NCBI GenBank assembly: GCA_009786445.1 | Contig: WQTE01000015.1 | Coordinates: 1 to 38,685 of the forward strand | Reading direction: 5' to 3' | DNA length: 38,685 nt | DNA from: Oscillospiraceae bacterium | GTDB lineage: Bacteria; Bacillota; Clostridia; Oscillospirales; Oscillospiraceae | Part shown: piece after piece, positions 15,135 to 25,300 of the stretch | How the letters are laid out: each line of letters begins with the position of its first letter | Position numbering within the stretch: the first letter of the stretch is position 1 | Notes under the pieces: generated by a model | What the model saw: the letters and a program-made list of their open reading frames with translations, nothing else | What the model was told of the DNA's origin: nothing | Database searches by the model: none | Translations under genes and position numbers: made by a program

Positions 15135-16499
15135 GTGAAAAAGATAATCATTATTACGGTTTTGGCATTGTTGTTGATTTTGAACTTAACAGCTTGTGAT
15201 AGTATTGAAGAAATAATAGGCGAAGGTGGCGGCGTTGTGATTACACCCACGCCGGGAGAGTGGAGTGAGCGAGTTTTTACCAGTGAGTATATGGGTTTTC
15301 GCTTTGCGTTGCCCACGCTGTGGGATGCTCCTACTGTAGCAGAATGGACCGCATTAATGGAAGCAGGTGCACATGTTTTAGAGGGTACAGGACTGGAACT
15401 GCCGGAAGAACAACCTGTTTTATATATGGTTGCAAGAAACCTGCTTACGGGAGCAAATGTGCAAATTACCTATCATAGATACGGAAGACGAACCCCAAGT
15501 GTAGATGAGATTATTGATGCTACATCAGAGGAACTGACGGAAGCGGGGGTACGCGTAGTAGGTAATCGCGGAAGCATACGGCTGGGAGATTATGATTGGA
15601 CTTATATTTCTACGGAGTTGAATCTGGGAGATATAGTATCGCGTGGACGTCAGTTTTATAACGTTTATAGCGGATATATCCGTATTATAACTGTAACTGT
15701 CATGACGGGAGTCGATGAACTTCACGAAATAATACAAATTTTCATAGGCTCAGAAGAACGCACATCGGCTGTGGCAATTGAGTTCAGCGAGGAGTTGATT
15801 GACTCATGGGTGTGGTTTGATGATTTTGATTTCATCTATTCATTTGCAGAGGATGGAACGGGTGTCCGCGGATTTTCCGATATGAAGGAAAATTTTCAGT
15901 GGAGAACATCAGGTGATATACTTCTTATTGAAATGGATATAGGGGTAGAGGGGTGGACTTTTACGGTGGAAGGGGATTTCCTCACACTCGACAGTCTGCA
16001 AGAACAGGGTCTGAGCTCCAGTTACTTAAGAATTGGGGCTATGTTCGATGACAGTATGCTTGATTCGATTGACTATATGCTTTATGACTGGTTTGGTCAT
16101 TACGATTGGTTTGACCGCTTTGTAAGCGACTTTCGTGAATACGGCGGTTATGGCGACTTTGGGAACTTTGGCGAATTTCGTGATGCTGTAGATTTTGAAG
16201 GAATTAGCTATGCTTTCGATAATGCTTCTGTTGACATGGAAATTGTCGGTATTTGGCTATCTTATGGCAGCGACGACTTTTTTATGATATTTACAAGGGA
16301 TGGATACGGTTTTGTCGGAATATATCCAAATCTCATGGAGATATTTAAATGGGGGGCAAAGGATGGTAACCATCTCGTTAAACACTATATGTCCAGCTTG
16401 TCTATGCAGAACTGGCTTTTCACTACTTACGATGAATTTTTTGTCATAGAAAGTCTGAATTTCCCGGGAATTACCAGGAGATATGTCCGTTTGCAATAG
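15135..16499 (+). CDS. Hypothetical lipoprotein with two lipocalin-like repeats
   Basis: A predicted 454-residue lipoprotein with lipobox LTAC and Cys21. An N-terminal domain (about 35-205, starting FTSEYMGFRFALPTLW) resembles the generic PsbP/DUF-type surface fold. Two copies of a roughly 85-residue unit follow. Each has W, then a Y-or-F-rich strand, DGxG, F-x-W and a closing YxR: one copy lies around DFIYSFAEDGTG to SYLRI, the other around DDFFMIFTRDGYG to RRYVRL. The repeats are separated by an aromatic, Gly/Asp-rich linker. GTG 15135 gives a clean signal peptide with GGAG upstream; ATG 15114 is possible but has no clear ribosome site. It shares the operon with the DUF1266 lipoprotein. Confidence 0.78.
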   Translation: MKKIIIITVLALLLILNLTACDSIEEIIGEGGGVVITPTPGEWSERVFTSEYMGFRFALPTLWDAPTVAEWTALMEAGAHVLEGTGLELPEEQPVLYMVARNLLTGANVQITYHRYGRRTPSVDEIIDATSEELTEAGVRVVGNRGSIRLGDYDWTYISTELNLGDIVSRGRQFYNVYSGYIRIITVTVMTGVDELHEIIQIFIGSEERTSAVAIEFSEELIDSWVWFDDFDFIYSFAEDGTGVRGFSDMKENFQWRTSGDILLIEMDIGVEGWTFTVEGDFLTLDSLQEQGLSSSYLRIGAMFDDSMLDSIDYMLYDWFGHYDWFDRFVSDFREYGGYGDFGNFGEFRDAVDFEGISYAFDNASVDMEIVGIWLSYGSDDFFMIFTRDGYGFVGIYPNLMEIFKWGAKDGNHLVKHYMSSLSMQNWLFTTYDEFFVIESLNFPGITRRYVRLQ

Positions 16500-16533
16500 G
16501 GAACGTTTATCGCATGGTGTACCAAGACATGAG

Positions 16534-16657
16534 AAAGGGGCTGTTGCAAATCATGCGGACACGCAATGCGCACCCTACATATCGTATCAAAAATGCAAAT
16601 ATTAGGCATATGTAGGGGCGGTCATTGACCGCCCGCTTATTTTGCAACAGCCCTTTT
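16534..16657. mobile_element. MITE-like 124-bp inverted-repeat element
   Basis: The terminal inverted repeats are AAAGGGGCTGTTGCAAA (16534-16550) and its reverse complement at 16641-16657, matching at 16 of 17 positions. No ORF lies inside. The interior ends with a GC-rich hairpin GGGCGGTCA/TGACCGCCC at about 16616-16634. The ends resemble insertion-sequence termini that carry CTGTTGCAAA. It sits exactly between two convergent genes. No target-site duplication is clear. Confidence 0.6.
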
Positions 16658-16673
16658 AACTCGGTCGATTTTA

Positions 16674-17975
16674 TTATTTCCCTGAAACTGTAATTCCGTC
16701 GAAGAGGCACCATGGGAGTAGGGATGAGCCGTCTTCGTTACGTTCTTTTGAAATTGAAAGGATATTTTGAAGAATATCAACGACGTTGAAACTGACCATG
16801 GTTTCAGATATAGCATCGGTGACTGCGCCGTTTTCAATCAGGAAACTGTTTTTTGCAACGCCGGAGACATCACCGCTGGCGCCGGGGGATGCACCTGAGA
16901 AACGCCCGAGCAAAATGCCTTTTTCAACGCTCTTTATCATGTCGGCGAGCGATGCATCACCTGCTACGATTTCGAGCGCACCTGATGAGCAGAGAGCGCG
17001 TGGTTTAGAGACCTTTTTTGAGCCATACAGTGATAGTGCAAATGAGTTTAACACACCGTCACGGATGAGGTCGGTATTTTGAGCTTCAAAGCCGTCGGGT
17101 GTAAAACGCTCACCTCCGACTATGCCCTCGTTTAGCGGTGCAAGGCGCATGGTTAGCTTGCTGTCAGCAACTTTTTCGCCCAGCGAATCCTTCCAGCGGC
17201 TTGTGCCCTCTATAAGAGAGCCGTCACCCAGGAATGAATATAGTAATGTATCCCAAATCATGTCGCCACAGGTGGGGGCGACTATGACCTTACCGACAAA
17301 CTTCTCATCGACCATACGTGTATCGAGTGAACGCACGGATTCGTCAAGCAAGGCACGCATAAGCCCAATGTCCATGAATGGCTTGTCGAGACGTGTCAAA
17401 GTGGAGCCTGTATAGTTGAATGATGATGATTTTTCACCATCTTTAGCGGAGAACATGGGTCCGTAAGAGTAGCACTCGCACTCATCATTAAACTCTACGC
17501 CGTTGCTGTTGACGTATGTGGTTTCAGAAGCGGTGAACTCGGAAGCCATGCTTTCAAAGATGATTTTGGGGAATTCATCTTTGCTTTGTTCAAGAAATTC
17601 CTTAGTGCGTGTGAAAAGACTCGCCATATCGGGGCCGCCGATGTTTCTGCTGAATGATTTATTCTCAGCTTTTTCCGCTATATCTTCGGCTTCATCGGGC
17701 GTGGCCGATTTTGCGAGTGTAACGCAATCGTCAACAGCTTTGTCGATGGAATCTTTATCAAGCTTATTAACAGAAACAACACCTTTTTTGCCGCCGATAA
17801 GCGCTTTGAGATAAAGTTCATCGTTAAACAAAGTGCGGAGCAGGGAAAAGTTGTTTGCCTCTATATTGAATTCCTCTTTGCGGGAGCGGGTGACTTTGCA
17901 AGCCGCCTTGTCCGCTCCTGCTTTTTTAAGTGCTTCAAGCGCGTATAGAGCTAATTCTTGTCTTGATTTTGACAT
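16674..17975 (-). CDS. tldE: TldE/PmbA-family metallopeptidase subunit
   Basis: Non-catalytic partner of the TldD/TldE heterodimeric protease, which digests unfolded peptides and in some bacteria matures modified peptides. The 433 residues cover the family length. The family features GASPGASGDVSGVAKNSFLIENGAVT and VVAGDASLADMI-like glycine-rich stretches are visible near the C terminus, and there is no HExxxH metal motif. It begins 2 bases after the tldD stop, so the two are surely co-expressed. Cytosolic; no signal peptide. Confidence 0.92.
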   Translation of the reverse strand: MSKSRQELALYALEALKKAGADKAACKVTRSRKEEFNIEANNFSLLRTLFNDELYLKALIGGKKGVVSVNKLDKDSIDKAVDDCVTLAKSATPDEAEDIAEKAENKSFSRNIGGPDMASLFTRTKEFLEQSKDEFPKIIFESMASEFTASETTYVNSNGVEFNDECECYSYGPMFSAKDGEKSSSFNYTGSTLTRLDKPFMDIGLMRALLDESVRSLDTRMVDEKFVGKVIVAPTCGDMIWDTLLYSFLGDGSLIEGTSRWKDSLGEKVADSKLTMRLAPLNEGIVGGERFTPDGFEAQNTDLIRDGVLNSFALSLYGSKKVSKPRALCSSGALEIVAGDASLADMIKSVEKGILLGRFSGASPGASGDVSGVAKNSFLIENGAVTDAISETMVSFNVVDILQNILSISKERNEDGSSLLPWCLFDGITVSGK

Positions 17976-17977
17976 AC

Positions 17978-19360
17978 TTATCGTCCCCCTATGTTGATTT
18001 CACAGCGAAGTGCGGGTCCGCCGCCGGCTGTGGTCATATATTGTTTTTTACCGCAAAAACCACTGCATGACCAGAGCATATCATCCGAAACCATGTCAAC
18101 GGTTTTGAGCATTTCAAATGCAACGCCCGAGATGGTTGTTTCGCGGATAGCCTTGCCGAGCTTGCCGTTTTTGATTTCATAACCGAGCTCAACAGAGAAC
18201 ATGAATTCGCCTGTTGTATCAGCCTGACCGTTGCCTGTTTTGACTAAGTAATATCCATCGTCGATGCTTGCAATCATATCTTCAAGCTTGCTTTTTCCGG
18301 GCAAGATTGCGGTGTTTCTCATGCGGATGAGCGGTTCGTCCGTGAACGCGAAAGCCCTTGCGTTGCCTTGGGGCTTAACATCAAAATGTCTCGCCGATTC
18401 GCGGTTGTGCATATAGGATTTGAGGATTCCGTCTTCAATGAGCAAGGCATCCTCTGCAACCACACCCTCGTCGTCAACATAGACGGGGAGAGGGCACGGC
18501 TTACCGAGAGCAGTGTGTGCAAAGTCAACCATTGAGACAAGCTCGCTGGCGACTTGCTTGCCCATGTTATGAGCGGCAACACTGCCACCCAGGACGAGGT
18601 CTGCCTCTACAGTGTGACCCACCGCCTCATGCGCAAGTATGCCCGCAAGGTCGGGGTGCATGATGCACTTGCAGAGACCTGCTTTTGAATATACACCCTC
18701 ACGTTTATGCATAAGTTGCTCATAAAGCCTATCAACGCTTTCCATAAGGTTTTTCGGATCGGGATAGAGCGTGTCAAACTGCCCGAGTGCGCTAAAGGGC
18801 TCAAAAAGCTCGATAGGTATGCCATCGTCGGTTTCTGCACTCATAAAGACATAGACAGTGCTTCGCGGCTGGAATGAGTGGCTGCTTGCTCCGTCGCTTA
18901 CAACAAGCATTTTCTCAATGCCGAGATAGTCTGCAACAACTGTGCGGCTTGTCAGCTTTTTATACTTTTTCTCAATAATGCTGTCGAGCTCATTGGCAAA
19001 GTCGATTAGTACGCTTTGCGGTGCTTCGCTGCCGGGTTTCAGTTTTAGACCGACGTTATCGGCAGTTAGTGTGGGCAGGGGCGGCTGCCCTTTTTTGACG
19101 TGATTGTCCATGAAAAGCGCATTGTCGGTAGCCGCTGTGAGTATGTTTTTTACGCTTTCGGCGGAGTATTCGGCGCCCGAGGCAAAGCCGAAGGTTCCTC
19201 CTTTGTAGACACGCGCGGAGACTCCTCCGCCTGAACTTTGCGCATTTGATACCATGTTACCGGCAAGCAGTGTAACCCTGCTTGAGGTGTTCACTTGCGC
19301 CCGCAGCTCGGTGTAATCCTTAAAGCTGCTTTTATGCTCACTGAGCAAATCTCGTAGCAT
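17978..19360 (-). CDS. tldD: TldD-family metallopeptidase, catalytic subunit
   Basis: Zinc-dependent catalytic subunit of the TldD/E protease. The HEAVGHTVEADL motif (about residues 240-250) supplies the HExxxH zinc ligands, and the C-terminal GFCGKKQYMTTAGGGPALRCEINIGG contains the conserved glycine/cysteine region. At 460 residues it has full length. The start has GAGGAGG about 8 bases upstream. No gene for a modified peptide is visible nearby, so a housekeeping protease role is as likely as peptide maturation. Confidence 0.94.
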   Translation of the reverse strand: MLRDLLSEHKSSFKDYTELRAQVNTSSRVTLLAGNMVSNAQSSGGGVSARVYKGGTFGFASGAEYSAESVKNILTAATDNALFMDNHVKKGQPPLPTLTADNVGLKLKPGSEAPQSVLIDFANELDSIIEKKYKKLTSRTVVADYLGIEKMLVVSDGASSHSFQPRSTVYVFMSAETDDGIPIELFEPFSALGQFDTLYPDPKNLMESVDRLYEQLMHKREGVYSKAGLCKCIMHPDLAGILAHEAVGHTVEADLVLGGSVAAHNMGKQVASELVSMVDFAHTALGKPCPLPVYVDDEGVVAEDALLIEDGILKSYMHNRESARHFDVKPQGNARAFAFTDEPLIRMRNTAILPGKSKLEDMIASIDDGYYLVKTGNGQADTTGEFMFSVELGYEIKNGKLGKAIRETTISGVAFEMLKTVDMVSDDMLWSCSGFCGKKQYMTTAGGGPALRCEINIGGR

Positions 19361-19486
19361 GTATTAGTCCTCCTCGATAAATTTTGTTTATACTGAAAAT
19401 TATTTTTTGATATCGCCAATCGCAATTGCATGTAATACTATACCATTACATTGAATTTGTCTATTAGTTTTTCGTATAAAATTTGC

Positions 19487-20671
19487 CTACAACCCAAACT
19501 CCGTTTTGACCTTTTCAAACTGCCTGACCACGAAATCCAAATCATCCTTCGTATGTGCGGCGGATACTTGTGTGCGTATGCGTGCTTTGCCTTCGGGGAC
19601 AACGGGGTAACTAAAGCCTACGACATAAACACCCAGCTCCAGCATACGAGCGGCTATATTGCCTGTGAGTGCGGCATCGCCAAACATTATTGCCACTATC
19701 GGGTGGGTGCTGTCTATTACGCTTAGCCCCAGCTTAGAGAGTTTTTGTCTGTAAAATTTTGTGTTTTCTTCGAGCCTGTCACGCTTTGATGTGTCGCTGC
19801 TGAGCATATTAAAAACTTTCAATGAGCCGGAGGCGATTGCGGGGGCGAGTGTGTTTGAGAAGAGATATGGTCTGCTCCGCTGGCGCAAAAGCTCGACTAT
19901 TTCACGTCTTGCGGATGTGTAACCACCCGAAGCGCCACCCAGTGCCTTGCCGAGTGTGCCTGTGATAATGTCAATTCTGCCTTTGACTCCGCAGTGCTCG
20001 TGAGTGCCTCTGCCTGTTTTTCCTACAAAACCGACCGAATGGCTATCATCTACCATCACAAGTGCTGTATATTTATCCGCCAAATCGCAAATATCTTGCA
20101 AATTCGCTATGGTTCCGTCCATGGAAAACACACCGTCTGTTACTATCAATTTAATACGTGCATCTGATGCCTCTTTGAGGCAACGCTCAAGGTCGCTCAT
20201 ATTGTTGTTTTTGTAACGAAATCTCTTGGCTTTACACAGGCGAACACCGTCAATAATACTGGCGTGGTTGAGTTCATCGGATAAAATTGCATCCTGCTCA
20301 CCAAGTAAGGTTTCAAACAATCCTGTATTTGCATCAAAGCATGAGGAATAGAGTATTGTGTCGTCCATTTCAAGAAAACTTGAAATCGCAGCCTCAAGCT
20401 CTTTGTGAACTGACTGCGTTCCGCAGATGAAGCGGACGGATGATAGCCCATAGCCCCATTTGTCGTAGCTCTCCTTTGCAGCGGAGATAACCTCGGGGTC
20501 GTTGCTCAGCCCGAGATAATTGTTGGCACACATATTTATCACACCCGATGTTTTTGTAGTGTCAATACAAGCCGACTGCGGAGTAGTAAGCACCCGCTCG
20601 GTTTTGTATGTGCCTTTTGATTTTATTTCTTCAACAGTTGAAGAAAAAATACGAAGTGCGTTTTTATCCAC
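19487..20671 (-). CDS. kbl: Glycine C-acetyltransferase (2-amino-3-ketobutyrate CoA ligase)
   Basis: A pyridoxal-phosphate enzyme that cleaves 2-amino-3-oxobutyrate with CoA into glycine and acetyl-CoA. The 394 residues contain [56 protein letters not shown] and the PLP-lysine region [14 protein letters not shown] around residue 240. The start is GTG with AAAGGAG 9 bases upstream. It follows tdh by 2 bases; together they form the standard threonine-to-glycine route. Confidence 0.95.
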   Translation of the reverse strand: MDKNALRIFSSTVEEIKSKGTYKTERVLTTPQSACIDTTKTSGVINMCANNYLGLSNDPEVISAAKESYDKWGYGLSSVRFICGTQSVHKELEAAISSFLEMDDTILYSSCFDANTGLFETLLGEQDAILSDELNHASIIDGVRLCKAKRFRYKNNNMSDLERCLKEASDARIKLIVTDGVFSMDGTIANLQDICDLADKYTALVMVDDSHSVGFVGKTGRGTHEHCGVKGRIDIITGTLGKALGGASGGYTSARREIVELLRQRSRPYLFSNTLAPAIASGSLKVFNMLSSDTSKRDRLEENTKFYRQKLSKLGLSVIDSTHPIVAIMFGDAALTGNIAARMLELGVYVVGFSYPVVPEGKARIRTQVSAAHTKDDLDFVVRQFEKVKTEFGL

Positions 20672-20673
20672 TA

Positions 20674-21726
20674 TTATATCTCCTTTGCCCAGTCTAGTAC
20701 AACCTTTCCCGACTGCCCGCTCTGCATGACTTCAAAGCCTTTTTCAAAATCCTTGAAATCAAAGCGATGAGTGATAACCATGCTAACATCGAGCCCTGTT
20801 TGAAGCATGGATATCATTTTATACCATGTGTCAAACATTTCGCGCCCGTAAATCCCTTGAATGGTCAGTCCGCCAAAGACTACCTTATCCCAGTTTATGT
20901 TTATATTTCCTTTGAGAATTCCCAGCAGGGCTATTTTGCCGCCGTTGCCCATGCTTTCTATCATATCGGCAAAAGCCTGAGGACTTCCCGACATCTCAAG
21001 CCCGACATCAAAGCCCTCGGTCAAGCCCATCTTCCGCATTAAGTCGGAGGATGAAATTTCGCGCGGGTCAACGACATATGCATCGGGAACGGCTTTTTTC
21101 GCAAGCTCAAGACGGTAGGGGTTTAAGTCGGTAATGGCAATTTTTTTTGCTCCGCAGTGACGGCAGATTATTGCTGCCATTATGCCGATAGGCCCTGCGC
21201 CCGTGATGAGTATATCTTCGCCCGTGAGGTCGAATTTAAGCGCAGTGTGAACAGCGTTTCCCAGAGCATCGGAGCAGGCGATAATGTCTAAGGGTATGCC
21301 GGGAGCTATGCGTACTACATTTTCGGCGGGGATAACAAGGTACTCTGCAAAGCAGCCGTCTCTGTTCACGCCTACGCCGATTGTGTATTTGCACAAGTGT
21401 AGCCGCCCTGCCATGCAGTTACGGCAGGTCTTGCATACTATATGTCCCTCGCCCGAAACGATGTCTCCCTCACTATACTGTGTGACACCGCTGCCTAGCT
21501 CAATGATTTCACCGACAAATTCATGCCCGATTATCTGCGGGGTTTTAATAGTACGCCGGCTCCACTCGTCCCAGTTGTATATGTGCATATCCGTACCGCA
21601 AATTGCGGTTTTTAGGATGCGGATTTTGACTTGCCCGGGACTTACAGGGGGGATGGGTACTTCCTTAAGTGTGAGTCCTTGTTTCGGCTCAGTCTTTACA
21701 AGTGCAAGCATGGTTTTCTCAGCCAT
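20674..21726 (-). CDS. tdh: L-threonine 3-dehydrogenase
   Basis: Zinc alcohol-dehydrogenase-family enzyme oxidising threonine to 2-amino-3-oxobutyrate with NAD. From ATG 21726, chosen because AAAGGAG precedes it by 8 bases, the protein is 350 residues. The catalytic zinc ligands C43, H68 and E69 (ICGTD, GHE) and structural cysteines C98, C101, C104 and C112 match the known enzyme at a constant offset. NAD binding is shown by [12 protein letters not shown]. The longer reading frame up to 21843 crosses the promoter and is not used. Confidence 0.96.
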   Translation of the reverse strand: MAEKTMLALVKTEPKQGLTLKEVPIPPVSPGQVKIRILKTAICGTDMHIYNWDEWSRRTIKTPQIIGHEFVGEIIELGSGVTQYSEGDIVSGEGHIVCKTCRNCMAGRLHLCKYTIGVGVNRDGCFAEYLVIPAENVVRIAPGIPLDIIACSDALGNAVHTALKFDLTGEDILITGAGPIGIMAAIICRHCGAKKIAITDLNPYRLELAKKAVPDAYVVDPREISSSDLMRKMGLTEGFDVGLEMSGSPQAFADMIESMGNGGKIALLGILKGNININWDKVVFGGLTIQGIYGREMFDTWYKMISMLQTGLDVSMVITHRFDFKDFEKGFEVMQSGQSGKVVLDWAKEI

Positions 21727-21764
21727 TACACGCGCTCCTTTCATAGGTTTCAGTGCTCGAAAAG

Positions 21765-21793
21765 AGTATATCATGGCGAGAATGTTTTGCCAA
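21765..21793 (-). promoter_or_regulatory. Sigma-A promoter of tdh-kbl
   Basis: Minus strand: -35 TTGGCA (21788-21793), 17 bases, -10 TATACT (21765-21770), 39 bases before the tdh ATG. Confidence 0.75.
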
Positions 21794-22098
21794 GAGAAAA
21801 CGATGAAAGTAAGCGCAGCAAATGGTTGTTGGTTACTGTACACACTGCGACGAAAAACGCCTCAATTACCTGTCATTCTGCGCGTAGTCGCAGAATCCAC
21901 TGAGCAAATAAAACATAATTGAAACAATTTGAGAGATTTTGAAGGACTGTGTATCGGATTCTGCACTTGCGCCTTGTTCCCGCAGATAATGAGCAATTTG
22001 CTACGCTTTTTTGCGAGCCAACGGTCTTGTCGCCATTGCTTAAGCAAAAAAGACTCCGCAAACAGCTCATCATCTGCTAGATTGTAGCCGCACCTGGG
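21794..22098. other. Gene-free stretch rich in hairpins
   Basis: This interval upstream of the tdh promoter has no convincing gene. It holds an 8-bp hairpin (ATTCTGCG/CGCAGAAT, 21875-21896). A wider inverted pair GCAGAATCC/GGATTCTGC lies at 21890-21898 and 21956-21964, followed by hairpin element copy A (21982-22077). Short open frames on the minus strand here simply read through the repeats and have no ribosome site. Confidence 0.6.
21982..22077. repeat. Dispersed covarying hairpin element, copy A
   Basis: The arms pair in register: GCAGAT/ATCTGC, a 1x1 mismatch, ATGAGC/GCTCAT, a 2x2 loop, TTTGC/GCAAA, an internal loop TACGC/GACTCC, then TTTTTTGC/GCAAAAAA and a weaker apical stem. Copies B (27145-27239) and C (33115-33179) share the loops and outer helices but have different bases in the second helix, always with matching partners. 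It lies 3' of the alkyltransferase-like gene. Confidence 0.8.
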
Positions 22099-22386
22099 TT
22101 AAATCCCACATTGCTTCATGTCTACGCGACCGTCGGGCAAAAATATTACACCTTCTTCTCTGAGTTTCTGCCTGCGGATTTCAGCGTACTCACCACCTGC
22201 TATTGTGCCGTCAATTCTGACAACTCTTTGCCAAGGCAAATGCTCGGGGCAAACTCGCATAGCCCAGCCGACTTCACGGGCTGCACGAGGTTTTCCGAGC
22301 ATCTTTGCTATCTGGCCGTAGGAAATAACCATGCCATGAGGTATGCTTTCTACAATCTTATAAACTTGCTGATTGAAACTGCTCAT
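22099..22386 (-). CDS. Alkyltransferase-like protein (ATL), MGMT family
   Basis: A 95-residue relative of O6-methylguanine-DNA methyltransferase that binds alkylated guanine and flags it for nucleotide-excision repair instead of repairing it. The helix-turn-helix region ISYGQIAKMLGKPRAAREVGWAM is intact. The usual PCHR active site reads PWQRV (51-55), with Trp52 in place of the methyl-accepting Cys, the hallmark of ATL proteins. ATG 22386 is used; a GTG at 22398 overlapping the upstream stop is possible. There is no strong ribosome site, so translation may depend on coupling with the surface-protein gene that ends here. Confidence 0.88.
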   Translation of the reverse strand: MSSFNQQVYKIVESIPHGMVISYGQIAKMLGKPRAAREVGWAMRVCPEHLPWQRVVRIDGTIAGGEYAEIRRQKLREEGVIFLPDGRVDMKQCGI

Positions 22387-22397
22387 GGTGTTTGGCA

Positions 22398-25300
22398 CTA
22401 TTTGCTTTTTCTGCGCCTTATAAAGATAAGGGCTGTACCGCCGATGAGAATCGCTCCGAGTGCGAAAATTGCCAGAGGTAAAATCATGTTACGCTCAACG
22501 CCTGTTTGTGGTGCTTCAACCGGTATTCCATCCGGAAAACCCGGCCAGTCAGGCAGAGGACGTACAGGCGGCGGAAGAGGTTGTATTGGGGTATAAGCAT
22601 TTGTGAAAGTGAAAGCAATGTTTACATCATTATCGCCACCCAGAGTGAAGCGGAAACTGTTGTCAAGCGCACCTGTACCTGTGTTCGGTGTGGGTGTTTG
22701 CGCTACTCCGTTTTGGGTGACAGTAACAGTTACAGCGGGACCGGTAAACCCGTCAGCTTCGCCGCCCAGTTCTGTTATGGTGTAATTGCCCGCAGGCAGA
22801 TTTTCCAGTGGCAAGCCCGCATCGCTCGCAAGTATTTCCTCATAGGTGATGAAATGCACGAACCCCGGAAGGGCATCCGCTTCTCTTTCAAGTTTAAACA
22901 GCAGACCTTGAGGTACGTTTGGATTACCTGTGAGTTCGCTATTGCCAGCAAGCCCCTGCACGACCTTGTTTAAATCGAGGGTATAGTTCGGTGGCGGAAT
23001 GGGGGTATATATGTTATGTATGGTTATGAGTATCTCTTGGGAGTCTGTAGCAAGTAAAGCAAAGTCTGCAGCTGTTATCGTAAAGGTTCTTATGCCCGGC
23101 ACATGGTAAAATCCGTCCACATCGTAATTAAATTCGGTGATGGTGTACATCCCGTATTGGAGATCTCCTCCACTTATTACTACACCTGCTGTGCTGGTAA
23201 GTTCAGTAAAATTAAGGTTTCGCGGTGTGCCGTCCGGAAGCCCGAGAGTAATAGAGAAAGTATTCGGTCTTTCATCCGGGTATAATCCATGGAACATCTT
23301 TCGAAGACGTATTTGCGGAGTCAAATTCGGTGTGTGTAGATAGTTGTTAGTTAGGTTAACCACCATAGTGTGGTCGGCAGTAAAAGGACCGGCAACCGCT
23401 AGTCCATACCTTGTGTAGGAGTAATTTGCCAGAAAGCCTCCTTCTTTGCTAATGGTATAACTACTACCAGGACCAAGGACAGGGAGATATATTTCCGCCG
23501 TATTGCCGGTAAAATCACGAGGATAAAGCAGAGTGCGCCTATATACTACAATGGGGTCTCCGCCACTGGGGTTAGGCACAGAGCCGAAAATGAGTACCGA
23601 GAACATAAAATCATCAGGGATGGGTATGCCGGGAGGTGGAGTGAAATTAAATGCTTTAGTAATTGTCATCCTCGTTTGAATCTGCAACGTCATACGCCCA
23701 TTATTACCGAGGCGTTGAATCTCTGTAGCGCCAGAGTCTGCGCTGAGGAAAGCCCATGCCCATGGCGATGTGCCTGTCGGGCCTGTTATATTCGGTGTTT
23801 TGAGCAGTTGTGTTCTGTCTATGACTCCGGCATAGTACCTGTTTAGTACACCCGGCTGGAAGAAAGCCTGTGACAGATTGCCATAAACATTGGCACCTAC
23901 CGCTGCGCCATTGGCACCGCGCCAGCGGTTGGCGTAGAAGAAGAAAGAGTTCTCGCCGGGTGCCCTAAACGCATTTGCATATGCCTGATTCACTCCGTAG
24001 TTGAGCCTATCATAATTCGGGCCGACCGAATAAACAACACGGATGGGTGGTACTTTCTTTACGTTGATTCTGGGGCGACCTGTGGGATCCAGCTCAGGAG
24101 TGCCGTCCGCCTGAAAAACAGGTTCAACGGCACGCGCCGGAGTGAGAGCCGCCGGAATATACCATCTTATAACTTGATCGCCTGTAAGCAAATGGCTAAT
24201 CACAGGATAAGAACCGGTCACCATGTTTTGAATAGGACCGTCAGTCAGCGCTGTGATGACTTGGAATGGGATGTACATCAAATCCCTGAAGTTTTGTTCG
24301 ATTGTATCAAGAACTTCGCCTTGCACTCCGTATAAATCTACTCTGATTACCGCGCCCGAGGGCGGCGCAGCAGGTGCCCCACCAGCATCGTATGCGCTGG
24401 CGAGAAAAACTCCGTCCGCATCTGCAAAATAGCTAATCCTGTTACTAAAATTGGTGGCAGAGGTGAAAGAAAGCGCACCCGATGCCCTATTTCCGGCGAT
24501 TAAAGCATTAAATTGCGCCTGATTAATGCCGGTATGTGCATGGAGAATGTTGAATAAAACAGCTTCTGCGGTGCTCGGAGCAACAATGCTGTTATTGACG
24601 ACAGCGCGAGCAAATGTACTGCCGTCGAATTTTCTATTGTTGTGCCATACGCCATAAAAGTTCCGAAACTCCATATATTCACCCAGAACATCTGAGAAAG
24701 TAACGTAACCACTGAATTCTTCAGCATCGCCCGTAAGAGTGCTGTAGTTGCCCTGACTCACGATTTGTTGCGTGATTTGCCCGAAAGCATCTCTTAAATC
24801 ATCACTGTTCATTGCCGTGAAGCTGAGGGTGCTGTAATTGCAGGTTTGTACGAAGTTATTGTTGTTTACTATGTTTTGGACAGGGCGTGACGGATTTGAA
24901 GACGACGCGCCCTTGGCTATGACGGGCATTGAGATAGTTCTGTTTGCGCCGCTTCCGTCAGTAAAGTCATTGAGTATTGTGAGCATATTGTAAGTTTGAC
25001 CACCGGAAGTCTGGGTTACAAGCTGCGCATTGGGGAGTCCGCTTGCCGAAGGCCCATAAGGGTTGAGCATGGCGTTTGCAATGACGGAGTTGACTCCCAA
25101 GCCGATAGTGTAAAAACCTATTGTCCTTGAAGCGAGCGTAGGGTCGCTTGGGTCATAGTAATGGTCGCGCACCAGTTGCCTGACATATGATGCAGTCATT
25201 ATAGTGAGTGCGGTAAGTCCTAAATCTCCCGTAGAACCGTTGCCGACTGTGTAGTCATAGGTAGTGCCGGTAAATCCTACCTTGCCGTCAAGTCTGTAAT

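Noticed and set aside
21282-21922. Long plus-strand open frame opposite tdh (212 residues)
   Set aside because: It is the antisense shadow of tdh, with no ribosome site and no recognisable protein.
21862-22073. Short minus-strand open frames (61-66 residues) upstream of tdh
   Set aside because: They run straight through the hairpin repeat and have no ribosome binding site or normal composition. Similar frames appear in copy B, so they are by-products of the repeat.
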